From positions 62,001 through 126,000 of the forward strand of contig NZ_SODM01000001.1 in the NCBI RefSeq assembly GCF_004368785.1: DNA of 64,000 nt. Reading direction: 5' to 3'. Under the pieces are notes generated by a model, which was given only the letters and a program-made list of their open reading frames with translations, was not told the origin of the DNA and made no database searches. Shown here in pieces: positions 1 through 7,749 of the stretch (positions within the stretch are counted from its first letter, which is position 1; each line of letters opens with the position of its first letter). The translations under genes were made by a program, and so were the position numbers. Origin of the DNA: Flavobacterium sp. 270 (GTDB taxonomy: Bacteria; Bacteroidota; Bacteroidia; Flavobacteriales; Flavobacteriaceae).

Positions 1-1
1 A

Positions 2-400
2 ATGATTGTAAACACCGCTTCAAAATGCGGATTAACGCCTCAGTACAAAGATCTTGAAGCGATTTACAAAGAGTATAAAGATAAAGGATTTGTAATTGTA
101 GGTTTTCCGGCAAATAATTTTGCATCACAAGAGCCAGGAACTAATGAAGAAATCGGAGCTTTCTGTCAGCAAAATTACGGAGTTAGCTTTCCTATGATGG
201 GTAAAGTATCTGTAAAAGGTTCAGACATGAGTGAAGTTTATAAATTCTTAACTCAAAAAGCTAAAAATGGTTTACAAGATTCTGAAGTAGAGTGGAATTT
301 TCAAAAATACCTAATCAACGAAAAAGGAGAATTAGTAAAAGTAATTCACCCAAAAACATTGCCGACAGATCCAGAAATCATCAATTGGATCAAAAGCTAA
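2..400 (+). CDS. Glutathione peroxidase family protein, 5' end cut by the window edge
   Basis: Thiol peroxidase of the glutathione peroxidase family, reducing hydrogen peroxide or lipid hydroperoxides in the cytoplasm. The visible part begins at the peroxidatic-cysteine motif NTASKCGLT and runs through the conserved glutamine region FPANNFASQEPG and the tryptophan motif WNFQKYL to a natural stop. The family normally has about 25-30 residues before this motif, so the Met at base 2 is almost certainly internal and the true start lies left of the window. The segment that usually reads FPCNQF has Ala in place of the Cys that often resolves the disulfide in thioredoxin-dependent members, so the reductant is uncertain. 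A stem-loop terminator follows. Confidence 0.9.
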   Translation: MIVNTASKCGLTPQYKDLEAIYKEYKDKGFVIVGFPANNFASQEPGTNEEIGAFCQQNYGVSFPMMGKVSVKGSDMSEVYKFLTQKAKNGLQDSEVEWNFQKYLINEKGELVKVIHPKTLPTDPEIINWIKS

Positions 401-420
401 GCTTAGAACTATCTAAACCA

Positions 421-461
421 AAAAATCCACAAATTTGTTTATTCAAGTTTGTGGATTTTTT
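421..461 (+). terminator. Rho-independent terminator after the glutathione peroxidase gene
   Basis: Arms of 17 bases at 421-437 and 444-460 pair with a single G.T-type mismatch around a 6-base loop, and the right arm runs into a T-rich tail. Confidence 0.8.
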
Positions 462-480
462 TTATACACAAGTTTTGTCA

Positions 481-559
481 TTGCGAGGAACGAAGCAATC
501 TCATTTGCTAGATTGACAACGGCTCGCTATTGTTAGTGAGATTACTTCGTTCCTCGCAA
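481..559. repeat. Intergenic inverted repeat (CGAGGAACGAAG type)
   Basis: Arms at 481-503 and 537-559 are 23 bases each and complementary except at one position, separated by about 33 bases. The core TTGCGAGGAACGAAG and its complement sit at the two outer ends. It lies between a plus-strand gene end and a minus-strand gene end. It has the look of a dispersed chromosomal palindromic repeat rather than a simple terminator, since there is no T-run. Confidence 0.7.
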
Positions 560-571
560 TTACATAAAACG

Positions 572-1069
572 TTACTTCAAAATCAGCTGCATAAAAACCA
601 AATCCAGCCAATGATCAAATTTATATCCAACCTCGCGAATTGTTCCCGTAGCCACAAATCCGAATTTTTCGTGAAATGCAATACTTCCCGCGTTATCAGC
701 ATCGATAGCGCCAATCATAACATGCAAACCCTGTTCTTTGGCTAAACGAATTAATTCTACTAATAATTTAGAACCAACACCTTTTCCAATCACATTATCA
801 ACAACATAAACCGAATGTTCTACAGTATATTGATATCCAATTTTTTCTCTAAACTGTCCATAACTTCCAAAACCGACCACTTCACCGTCTAATTCTGCTA
901 CAACTATAGGTAGGTTTTTAGCCGTTTTATCTTCAAACCATTTTGTTTGTACTTCTAAAGTCTGAATATCATAACTATAATTTGCAGTGGTATGCAGAAT
1001 AGAATGATTTACTATGTCCAGAATTTTTTCTAAATCGTTAGTGGTTGCTGGTCTTAATGTTACGTTCAT
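572..1069 (-). CDS. GNAT family N-acetyltransferase, phosphinothricin/methionine-sulfoximine acetyltransferase-like
   Basis: Predicted cytoplasmic acetyl-CoA-dependent N-acetyltransferase of 165 aa. The start MNVTLRPATTNDL is typical of the PAT/YncA branch of GNAT enzymes. The acetyl-CoA pyrophosphate-binding motif appears as NVIGKGVGSKLL near residues 93-104, and the C-terminal part (IDADNAGSIAFHEKFGF) matches the fold's last core strand-helix. Relatives acetylate amino-acid analogues such as phosphinothricin or methionine sulfoximine. The natural substrate cannot be read from sequence. It is transcribed alone, tail to tail with the peroxidase gene, 21 bases downstream of the thioredoxin-like gene, with which it may share a transcript. 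Confidence 0.85.
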   Translation of the reverse strand: MNVTLRPATTNDLEKILDIVNHSILHTTANYSYDIQTLEVQTKWFEDKTAKNLPIVVAELDGEVVGFGSYGQFREKIGYQYTVEHSVYVVDNVIGKGVGSKLLVELIRLAKEQGLHVMIGAIDADNAGSIAFHEKFGFVATGTIREVGYKFDHWLDLVFMQLILK

Positions 1070-1090
1070 TTTTTTGCGATCTTTTTAATA

Positions 1091-2266
1091 TTATTTTGAG
1101 CCTAATTCGGCTAGTAAAGTATCTACTTCTTTAGTACTCCAAGTCATTTGAGAGCATATTACTTTTGCCTCTTTTGCGTATTGTAAAGCTAGTTTTTTGT
1201 TCTTTATTTTATTGTAAAGTCTTGCAATAAGTAAATTTCCATCGTAAGAATTATTTAATTCTAAAGAATGATTTACCCAGGAAATCGCTTTTTTTATACT
1301 TTCTGTATCCTTAATATGTTTTAAATAAGTCTGTCCGATATCTTTTAAGAAACTCGCATCATTCCAAACCAGCTTTTGAGTATCTTCCAACGTTACTTTT
1401 TTATAAAAATCCCATTTTTCAGTTCTTTCAGCAAGTGTCAAATCAAATTTAAAAACCAAAGAATCTGTTTTTTGCAAACGAATAGATTTGGCAATTTCCC
1501 TTTGTTTATAATAATTTATTGTATCTAAATTATCAACCAACGGACGAAGCGATTCGTTTACAATACTTTCTATTTTACGATCTATACGACTTTGAGAAGC
1601 TACAGCTGCAAATTCTTTCTGATGATTTAAAACATATTGAAATTCTCTCGATTTTATATCCGTAACGCCGTTTGCAATTATGCGCCAGTTGACTTCACTA
1701 ACCAATTGTGCATCCGACTGTGTATTAAGATAAGTATGTGTCGCCGGCGATAAATCGGTTCGGTCTTTTCCTTTTTTTAATGTATTTAAATACACAAAGA
1801 ATTTATCTGAATTGCTTGGATCTGCCATAAATTGCTGCTCTAAATAAGGCAATTGTAATTTAGGATTTAATGCATTGTAGGCTTCAGTCATAAATTCAGC
1901 TTTCTTCATTTCGCCTTTTAAGACATACAAAAGCGTTTCATTAGCATCCAAAAATAAAAACGTAGGCAGAGATTTGGTATTAAATTTATTCTTGAGTGCG
2001 GTTCCTTCTTCTTTTTCAATATTTTTCCAGGCGCAGATATAATTTTTGTTTAGAAAATCGATAACAGCCGGATCACTAAAAACCGTACTTTTCATCAAAT
2101 TACAATGCGGACACCAATCTGCATAAAGCATAATAAAAATTGGTTTTCCTTGATTTTTAGCATTTTCCAGCATTGTTTTATAAGGAACATCAACCGGAAC
2201 AAATTGATTTTGAGCATTTACACATTGTAACGAAATAAAAAGAAGACAAAAATATACGAAACGCAT
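1091..2266 (-). CDS. Secreted thioredoxin-fold protein with CPHC motif
   Basis: 391-aa exported protein. The first ~18 residues (MRFVYFCLLFISLQCVNA) form a signal peptide. A thioredoxin domain covers about residues 25-135 with the active-site motif WCPHC and the cis-proline region SLPTFLFLD. The remaining ~250 residues are mostly helical with no motif I recognise, and the C-terminal part hints at TPR-like helices (residues ~320-385). The CPHC motif is DsbA-like, suggesting periplasmic disulfide reduction or isomerisation, but no partner is encoded nearby. The start is supported by the signal peptide and by a -7 box 34 bases upstream. Confidence 0.8.
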   Translation of the reverse strand: MRFVYFCLLFISLQCVNAQNQFVPVDVPYKTMLENAKNQGKPIFIMLYADWCPHCNLMKSTVFSDPAVIDFLNKNYICAWKNIEKEEGTALKNKFNTKSLPTFLFLDANETLLYVLKGEMKKAEFMTEAYNALNPKLQLPYLEQQFMADPSNSDKFFVYLNTLKKGKDRTDLSPATHTYLNTQSDAQLVSEVNWRIIANGVTDIKSREFQYVLNHQKEFAAVASQSRIDRKIESIVNESLRPLVDNLDTINYYKQREIAKSIRLQKTDSLVFKFDLTLAERTEKWDFYKKVTLEDTQKLVWNDASFLKDIGQTYLKHIKDTESIKKAISWVNHSLELNNSYDGNLLIARLYNKIKNKKLALQYAKEAKVICSQMTWSTKEVDTLLAELGSK

Positions 2267-2299
2267 AAAAAGTGTATTGATGTTAAAAATTCGGTTTTA

Positions 2300-2307
2300 C
2301 AAATATA
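2300..2307 (-). promoter_or_regulatory. -7 element (TATATTTG) for the thioredoxin-fold gene
   Basis: Exact match to TAnnTTTG on the minus strand, 34 bases before the start codon. No TTG is found at the expected upstream distance. Confidence 0.45.
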
Positions 2308-2372
2308 TTCCCTTTTTTAATAAAGAGACTTAATATATTCCCATTTATAAGTTAAATCAAGTGCTAAGTTTG

Positions 2373-2380
2373 TAACTTTG
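2373..2380 (+). promoter_or_regulatory. -7 element (TAACTTTG) for menD
   Basis: Exact TAnnTTTG on the plus strand, predicting a 5' leader of about 55 bases before menD. No good -33 TTG is visible. Confidence 0.45.
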
Positions 2381-2441
2381 TAAATAAGAAAATAAGCTAT
2401 ATTTTTAGATTTTCTTTTAAAAAAAGTAATACGTCATAAGA

Positions 2442-4103
2442 ATGATTTACCCCAAAATTCCGCTTGCACAAAGCATTATAGAAATTTTATCAGCCAAAGG
2501 CATTACCAATATTATAATCTCTCCAGGATCCAGAAACGCACCTTTAACGATAGGTTTTGCACAAAATCCTAATTTTAAATGTTACAGCATTGCCGATGAG
2601 CGTTGTGCCGCATTTTTTGCTTTAGGAATTGCGCAGCAAACCAAAAAACCTACTGCAATTGTTTGTACTTCGGGTTCTGCTTTATTAAATTATTACCCAG
2701 CTGTTGCAGAAGCATTTTATAGTGAGATTCCGCTAATCGTGATTTCAGCAGATCGTCCGCAAAGCAAAATTGATATTGGCGACGGACAAACGATTCGTCA
2801 GCAAAATGTTTATGAAAATCATTCTGTTTTTAATGCTAATTTAACCGAAGAAGCATCAGAAGAAAATGATTTAAAAATCAATAAAGCTATTGAAACTGCT
2901 ATTCTCAAAAAAGGTCCCGTTCATATTAATGCCCCTTTTGAAGAACCTTTGTATGAAACTACAGAAGAACTTTCTGTACAACCTAAAATTACAAATGCTG
3001 AGCCTGTAACTATTCTAAAATCGATTGAAAATAAAGACAAGTTTGCCTCAATTTGGAATAACGCAAAGCGAAAATTAGTTTTAGTTGGCGTAAATGAAGC
3101 TAACGTAATTGATAAAGAAATAATAGACAATTTAGCTTCAGATCCGTCAGTAGTTGTCCTTACAGAAACAACTTCAAATCTGCATCATCCCAATTTTATT
3201 AATTCTATAGATACTTTAATTACGCCATTTGATGATTCTGATTTTAAAGAATTTAATCCAGAAGTTTTAGTGACTTTTGGCGGTATGGTAGTTTCAAAAA
3301 GAATTAAAGGATTTCTGCGAAAATATAAGCCAGAACATCACTGGCACATAGATACTTTACGCGCTTATGATACATTTGGTGCTTTGACAAAACATTTTGA
3401 AATGCAGCCAAATGATTTTTTTAAAGACTTGTTTTCGGAAACAAACTTTACAGAAAGCGATTATTTTAAAAATATTGATGCCGTTTATAAAACCAGATTA
3501 GAAAGAAGAAAAGATTATTTGAAAAAAATTCCGTTTTCTGATTTTAAGGTTTTTGAAAAAGTTATCGAGTCATTACCCAAAAACAGTCAGTTGCAAATCA
3601 GTAATAGTTCTGCAATTCGTTACGCACAATTAATAGATATTGATGCTTCTATAGAAGTTTTCTGTAATCGCGGTACAAGCGGTATTGACGGAAGTACTTC
3701 TACAGCAATTGGCGCGGCGGTTGCAAATTCTAAACAAAATATTTTTATTACAGGAGATATCAGCTTTTTATACGACAGCAATGCTTTATGGAATGCTTAT
3801 ATTCCTAAAAACTTCAAAATCATTTTGATCAATAATGGTGGAGGAGGAATCTTCAGGATTTTACCCGGACATGAAGAAAAACCGGTTTTTAATACATACT
3901 TTGAAACTTCGCACCACTTGACAGCCGAGCATTTGGCTAAAATGTATCAGTATAATTATTATGTTTCCTCAGATTTAAATTCTTTGGAAGAAAATATAAA
4001 AGCACTTTACAATCAAAATGATGCGCCATGTATTCTGGAAGTCTTTACACCAACTTTTGAAAATGATGTTGTTTTGAAGCAATATTTTAAAGAGCTGGTT
4101 TAA
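2442..4103 (+). CDS. menD: 2-succinyl-5-enolpyruvyl-6-hydroxy-3-cyclohexene-1-carboxylate synthase
   Basis: Thiamine-diphosphate enzyme of menaquinone biosynthesis: it joins isochorismate and 2-oxoglutarate to give SEPHCHC. At 553 aa it has the family's usual length. The N-terminal Pyr domain shows SPGSRNAPL (about residues 28-36) and the ADERCAAFFALG segment with the ThDP-activating Glu. The C-terminal PP domain carries the Mg/ThDP motif beginning GDISFLYDSNAL and ending INNGGGGIF (about 438-470). It is the first men gene of the region; menB, menA and menC follow on the same strand after several unrelated genes. menF, often next to menD in Bacteroidota, is not seen in the window. Confidence 0.96.
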   Translation: MIYPKIPLAQSIIEILSAKGITNIIISPGSRNAPLTIGFAQNPNFKCYSIADERCAAFFALGIAQQTKKPTAIVCTSGSALLNYYPAVAEAFYSEIPLIVISADRPQSKIDIGDGQTIRQQNVYENHSVFNANLTEEASEENDLKINKAIETAILKKGPVHINAPFEEPLYETTEELSVQPKITNAEPVTILKSIENKDKFASIWNNAKRKLVLVGVNEANVIDKEIIDNLASDPSVVVLTETTSNLHHPNFINSIDTLITPFDDSDFKEFNPEVLVTFGGMVVSKRIKGFLRKYKPEHHWHIDTLRAYDTFGALTKHFEMQPNDFFKDLFSETNFTESDYFKNIDAVYKTRLERRKDYLKKIPFSDFKVFEKVIESLPKNSQLQISNSSAIRYAQLIDIDASIEVFCNRGTSGIDGSTSTAIGAAVANSKQNIFITGDISFLYDSNALWNAYIPKNFKIILINNGGGGIFRILPGHEEKPVFNTYFETSHHLTAEHLAKMYQYNYYVSSDLNSLEENIKALYNQNDAPCILEVFTPTFENDVVLKQYFKELV

Positions 4104-4166
4104 ATTATTTGAAGGAAAAATAGTGTTAAAATTTAATATTTACTAGAATGCCCCAAAATTAATTTT

Positions 4167-4174
4167 TAAGTTTG
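4167..4174 (+). promoter_or_regulatory. -7 element (TAAGTTTG) for the DUF2853 gene
   Basis: Exact TAnnTTTG 34 bases before the start codon. The -33 region is not convincing. Confidence 0.35.
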
Positions 4175-4208
4175 GCTAAATTATAGTAACCAATATTAAA
4201 CTTTTATC

Positions 4209-4553
4209 ATGAGTGCAAGAGAAGAATTAATTACAAAGTATGCAGCAGATCTTAAAGACAAATGCGGAGTAACTCCAAACATGGATTTACTGACTAAAGT
4301 AACAATAGGATGCGGGCCATCAATTTATAATGCAGATTCATCTACCGTTGCGGGATCACAGCAATCTGAATTAGATACTGTTAAGAAAAACTTTTTAATC
4401 AAAAAATTAGGTTTGAAAGGCAGTCCTGAATTAGACACTGCAATTCACGCAGTTTTAGAGCAATACGGTAAATCAAACAAGCATAAATATAGAGCAGTTG
4501 TTTACTATTTATTGACTTTGCACTTTAAAAAAGAAAGTGTTTACAATAAATAA
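4209..4553 (+). CDS. DUF2853 family protein
   Basis: Small cytoplasmic protein of 114 aa of unknown function. It matches my memory of DUF2853 in overall length and in the order of conserved parts: an N-terminal helix, a DSSTVAGSQQSELDTVKKNF segment, a KKLGLK turn, and the C-terminal VYYLLTLHF helix. There is no signal peptide and no membrane segment. It stands alone between menD and a convergent peptidase gene and is closed by a strong terminator. No function is inferred. Confidence 0.75.
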   Translation: MSAREELITKYAADLKDKCGVTPNMDLLTKVTIGCGPSIYNADSSTVAGSQQSELDTVKKNFLIKKLGLKGSPELDTAIHAVLEQYGKSNKHKYRAVVYYLLTLHFKKESVYNK

Positions 4554-4574
4554 GCATTCAAAAGATTATAAAAG

Positions 4575-4598
4575 AAAAGCGCCAAATCTGGCGCTTTT
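4575..4598. terminator. Terminator between convergent genes
   Basis: Arms at 4575-4584 and 4589-4598 (AAAAGCGCCA / TGGCGCTTTT) around a 4-base loop, with T-run to the right and A-run to the left. It can serve both the DUF2853 gene and the minus-strand peptidase gene. Confidence 0.85.
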
Positions 4599-4612
4599 TT
4601 ATTGAAATAATT

Positions 4613-5962
4613 TTATCGAATTGGAATTGGAAAAACGGGCAGACTCGCGTGCCCCAAAGCATCTACAGTTTGAACGGCAAAAAAGTAATTGTCTTTAGAA
4701 TACGGAATTTCCGCTTTAGTATCCTTTACAAAAAACACCTTTTCCCAATGAGAAGAAGAAGTTTCTCTCATCAAAATCTGGTATCCATATTGCTTTTTTC
4801 CTTCTGGAGCCGTCCATAAAAGAGCAGAAGAATTAGAAAGATTTTTAACTTCAATACCAACATTTACAGGTGCTTTTGGCGACCAGGCCAAATTCGCCAA
4901 AGTAGCTAAATTAGAACAAGTATTTTTTCTTAAATAATCAAAATCCATAAATTCCGGAAGATCTCCATATACAATTCCATTTTCTGTTCGTAAATCCTGA
5001 TGCTGATGATCAAAATTTTCATTCAATTCACAAAAACGAACCGCTGTAAATCCGTTTTGACTAAAAGGCGTATGATCGCCGCCACGTAAAAAACGATCAT
5101 TTCTGTAAACCAATTTCACTTTTAACTGATCTACATATTGTTCTGTAACTGTTTTAATATAACGCGCCAGTAATCGTGAAGGGCTGTCATTATCACGGTT
5201 TGTTGCTTTTCGCATTTTGGCTTCATCTTCGGTTTCTGTAAACGGAATGGTTTCGCTAAAAACTCTAATTTGCGTATTATCTCTTAAATTGGTTCCGCTG
5301 GATAAACTGTTACCAATCATATCATTATTAAGCATGGCAACAATATTCCATTTTCCTTCTTTGGCAGTTTCAGCAAGGTGTCTGGCGCCGTAAAGACCTT
5401 GTTCTTCGCCTGTTACAGCAACAAAAATTATGGTAGCAGGAAAAGCTCTTTTGCTCATGATTTTAGCTAATTCTATTACAGCAGCAACGCCAGAACCATC
5501 ATCATTTGCACCAGGCGCATCAGATTTTACATTCATGACATCTGTAACACGAGAATCCAAATGACCGCTTATAATAAGGACACGATCATCATTAGGATCT
5601 GTTCCTTTTAGAGTTGCCATAACATTGGCAACCTGACTATCGGCAGGAATACGTTTTCCGTCTGCCTTAACCGTAAAATAGTCAATTTTAGAAGTCAGTC
5701 TTCCGTTAGATTCTAAAGCATATTTATCAAACTCCGATTTTATCCATTCTTGTGCAGCGCTGATTCCTCTTTTTTTATTTTTAGGATCACTTAAGGTATG
5801 TCTTGTTCCAAAAGAAACCAGTTTTCTCACGGTTGCTTCAAGATTTTCGGCTTTTACTTCGCTAATCATTTTTTTTATTTCCGGATCTTCAGATACTTGG
5901 GCAAAAGAAATTTGAGTGAAAAGTGAAAGGATAAAAATGGTGCAAAAAATATACTTTTTCAT
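4613..5962 (-). CDS. Secreted M28 family zinc peptidase with C-terminal Ig/FnIII-like domain
   Basis: Exported metallo-aminopeptidase. From the chosen start (MKKYIFCTIFILSLFTQISFA) it is 449 aa; a 9-residue upstream extension to 5989 is possible but would spoil the signal peptide. The M28 di-zinc ligands are visible in order: SGHLDS (His), GANDDGSG (bridging Asp), TGEEQGLYGA (catalytic Glu plus ligand), NNDMIG (Asp) and GGDHTPF (His). The last ~85 residues resemble a fibronectin-III/Ig-like beta domain, common in secreted flavobacterial proteases. No type IX secretion tail is recognised. It is monocistronic and convergent with the DUF2853 gene. Confidence 0.88.
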   Translation of the reverse strand: MKKYIFCTIFILSLFTQISFAQVSEDPEIKKMISEVKAENLEATVRKLVSFGTRHTLSDPKNKKRGISAAQEWIKSEFDKYALESNGRLTSKIDYFTVKADGKRIPADSQVANVMATLKGTDPNDDRVLIISGHLDSRVTDVMNVKSDAPGANDDGSGVAAVIELAKIMSKRAFPATIIFVAVTGEEQGLYGARHLAETAKEGKWNIVAMLNNDMIGNSLSSGTNLRDNTQIRVFSETIPFTETEDEAKMRKATNRDNDSPSRLLARYIKTVTEQYVDQLKVKLVYRNDRFLRGGDHTPFSQNGFTAVRFCELNENFDHQHQDLRTENGIVYGDLPEFMDFDYLRKNTCSNLATLANLAWSPKAPVNVGIEVKNLSNSSALLWTAPEGKKQYGYQILMRETSSSHWEKVFFVKDTKAEIPYSKDNYFFAVQTVDALGHASLPVFPIPIR

Positions 5963-6044
5963 TGATTTGGGATTTATTATAATTCTCAAATTTAATTAAA
6001 AAAACTTCAAACTATAAAAACCTTTAATCTAAAACATAACTTCG

Positions 6045-6052
6045 TACATTTG
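6045..6052 (+). promoter_or_regulatory. -7 element (TACATTTG) for cvfB
   Basis: Exact TAnnTTTG 43 bases before the start. It is followed by a short CCACAG...TTTGTGG remnant of the intergenic palindrome family seen elsewhere in the window. Confidence 0.45.
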
Positions 6053-6095
6053 CACCACAGAAACTTAGTCCCTTTGTGGCTTAGAACTCAATAAA

Positions 6096-6953
6096 ATGAT
6101 TGAAATAGGAAAATACAATGCCCTTACTATATTACGTGATACCAAAGTTGGTTTGTTTTTGGGAAATCCAGAAAAAGACCCAGAAGGAATTCACGATATA
6201 TTATTACCCAATAAATACGTTCCAAATGAATTTGAAATCGGCGAAGAACTTGTCGTTTTTGTTTATTTAGATCACGAGCAGCGTCCGGTTGCTACAACAC
6301 TTGAACCGTATATTTTCTTGAATGAATTTGCGCTTTTAAGAGTAAATTACATCAATCAAGTTGGTGCTTTTATGGATTGGGGAATGGAAAAAGACATTCT
6401 GGTTCCGTTTAAAGAACAGGCACGCCCGATGGAAAAAGGAAAACGTTATTTGGTTTACCTTTATATGGATGAAAAAACTAAGCGTTTGGTGGCTTCAAGT
6501 AAAACCAATCAGTTTTTGAATAACGATAATTTAACCGTTGAAAAAGGAGAAGAAGTAGATTTAATCGTTTCGCACATTACAGAAATTGGTATCAATGTTA
6601 TTATTAATGAACAGCATAAAGGTTTATTATATAAAGACGAAGTTTACGATGATGCAATAAGAACAGGTGACAGAATGCGTGGTTTTATAAAAAATATTCG
6701 CCCTGATAATAAAATAGATGTTGCTTTACAAGAGCAAGGTTATCAAGGTATTGAACCAAACGCAGATAAAATTTTAGACGAATTAAGAGCCAATCGTGGT
6801 TTCTTGCGCTTAAATGATAATTCGCATCCGGAAGACATTAAAACAGTATTAAAAATGAGTAAAAAAACCTTTAAAAAAGCAATTGGAGCTTTATACAAAG
6901 AAAAACTCATAGAAATTAAAGAAGACGGAATTTATCTTGTAAAAGACAACTAA
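6096..6953 (+). CDS. cvfB: CvfB-like S1 RNA-binding protein
   Basis: Cytoplasmic protein of 285 aa, the usual size of the CvfB/YitL family. It reads as consecutive S1-like OB domains (about residues 1-65, 70-135 and 145-215) followed by a C-terminal winged helix (about 225-285, ending KEKLIEIKEDGIYLV). Staphylococcal CvfB binds RNA and affects virulence-factor expression; in Bacteroidota the role is unknown. It is monocistronic with its own -7 box and a palindromic terminator, and is positioned inside the menaquinone gene stretch. Confidence 0.88.
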   Translation: MIEIGKYNALTILRDTKVGLFLGNPEKDPEGIHDILLPNKYVPNEFEIGEELVVFVYLDHEQRPVATTLEPYIFLNEFALLRVNYINQVGAFMDWGMEKDILVPFKEQARPMEKGKRYLVYLYMDEKTKRLVASSKTNQFLNNDNLTVEKGEEVDLIVSHITEIGINVIINEQHKGLLYKDEVYDDAIRTGDRMRGFIKNIRPDNKIDVALQEQGYQGIEPNADKILDELRANRGFLRLNDNSHPEDIKTVLKMSKKTFKKAIGALYKEKLIEIKEDGIYLVKDN

Positions 6954-6958
6954 AGTTT

Positions 6959-7005
6959 AAAATTCCAAATTCCAAACTGCATTAAACATTGGAATTTGGA
7001 ATTTT
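6959..7005 (+). terminator. Palindromic terminator after cvfB
   Basis: Perfect 17-base arms at 6959-6975 and 6989-7005 built of AATTCCAAATTCCAA and its complement. Further TTGGAATTTTATTTT-type direct repeats continue to about 7032. Confidence 0.7.
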
Positions 7006-7054
7006 ATTTTTGGAATTTTATTTTTGGAATTTATTCTATTAAACAATAATAACA

Positions 7055-7090
7055 GGAAAGGCTGCTCATTACAAGCAGCCTTTCCCTTTT
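7055..7090 (+). terminator. Strong stem-loop with T-rich tail
   Basis: 12-base perfect arms at 7055-7066 and 7074-7085 (GGAAAGGCTGCT / AGCAGCCTTTCC), 7-base loop, then CTTTTTAT. It lies about 50 bases beyond the previous palindrome. It may be a second terminator for cvfB or the end of an unannotated small RNA. Confidence 0.75.
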
Positions 7091-7195
7091 TATTCAGTTT
7101 TAAAAAAAATTGTAATTAAAAAAAAACAGAAATAAAATAATTCGAATCCTTTACAAGAAACAATAGCTTTAAAAATTTTAGAAATTACTTCTTGA

Positions 7196-7227
7196 TTGGG
7201 TATGTCTTTAAACGATCAATATATTTG
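7196..7227 (+). promoter_or_regulatory. Promoter-like sequence TTG-N21-TATATTTG in the menB upstream gap
   Basis: Both boxes match the flavobacterial consensus with an allowed 21-base spacer. The predicted start site near 7233 would give a leader or small RNA of up to ~515 bases ahead of menB. Confidence 0.4.
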
Positions 7228-7528
7228 TTTTTAAAAGCAAAAAATTAATTTCACGGCTTCTCCATTGGTTGATAAAATAACTTTTAGAAAGTGTCAATTA
7301 GTATTTTTTCCTCTTTTCGTTATCAATTTTATACTAAGTTATAGATACAATTCTAACATTTAACCTTAGGTGTTACTATTTCCTTTTTGAAGTTTCGACA
7401 AACACATAAATCATTTGCTCATTAATCGAAGGTTTACTAATAAAAACCGTAAAAAAATGAGCGACAAATTTTTTAAATTTTCTCAAAAAAATCATTTTTT
7501 AGGTTAATAAATCAGTGAAAGAAAATCA

Positions 7529-7573
7529 ATCCTAAATCAATGAAATAAAATGTATCTCATTGATTTCTAGGAT
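7529..7573 (+). other. Hairpin in the menB upstream region
   Basis: Fifteen base pairs in two blocks, AATCAATGA/TCATTGATT and ATCCTA/TAGGAT, with a 2-base bulge and a 13-base loop. No T-run follows, so it is not a standard terminator. Confidence 0.4.
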
Positions 7574-7749
7574 GTAAAATTACTCATTATTTTTTAAAAC
7601 GAATGTTAAAAAATGTTATTTTTTGTAAGTAAATACCAATTGTTAACATTGGGAGTTATTTTCGTACATACTAAAATTAAATTGAGTAGGTAAAAATGTA
7701 AAAATGGTTTATTTTTACACTATAATTATTTTAAATAAAACAAATAGAA

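Larger units (their letters stand above)
7091..7749. other. Long gene-free, AT-rich region upstream of menB
   Basis: About 660 bases without a credible protein gene; the longest plus-strand ATG reading I found here is 16 codons (from 7457). It holds a promoter-like sequence (TTG at 7196, TATATTTG at 7220-7227) and a hairpin at 7529-7573 (AATCAATGA/TCATTGATT plus ATCCTA/TAGGAT with a 2-base bulge). Just before menB lies a weaker promoter-like TTG (7640) with TATTTTCG (7657). It could contain a long menB leader or a small RNA; neither can be settled from sequence. Confidence 0.5.

Noticed and set aside
292..745. Two overlapping plus-strand reading frames of 71-74 codons after the peroxidase gene
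   Set aside because: They run through the terminator, the palindromic repeat and the antisense of the acetyltransferase gene, with no protein-like composition.
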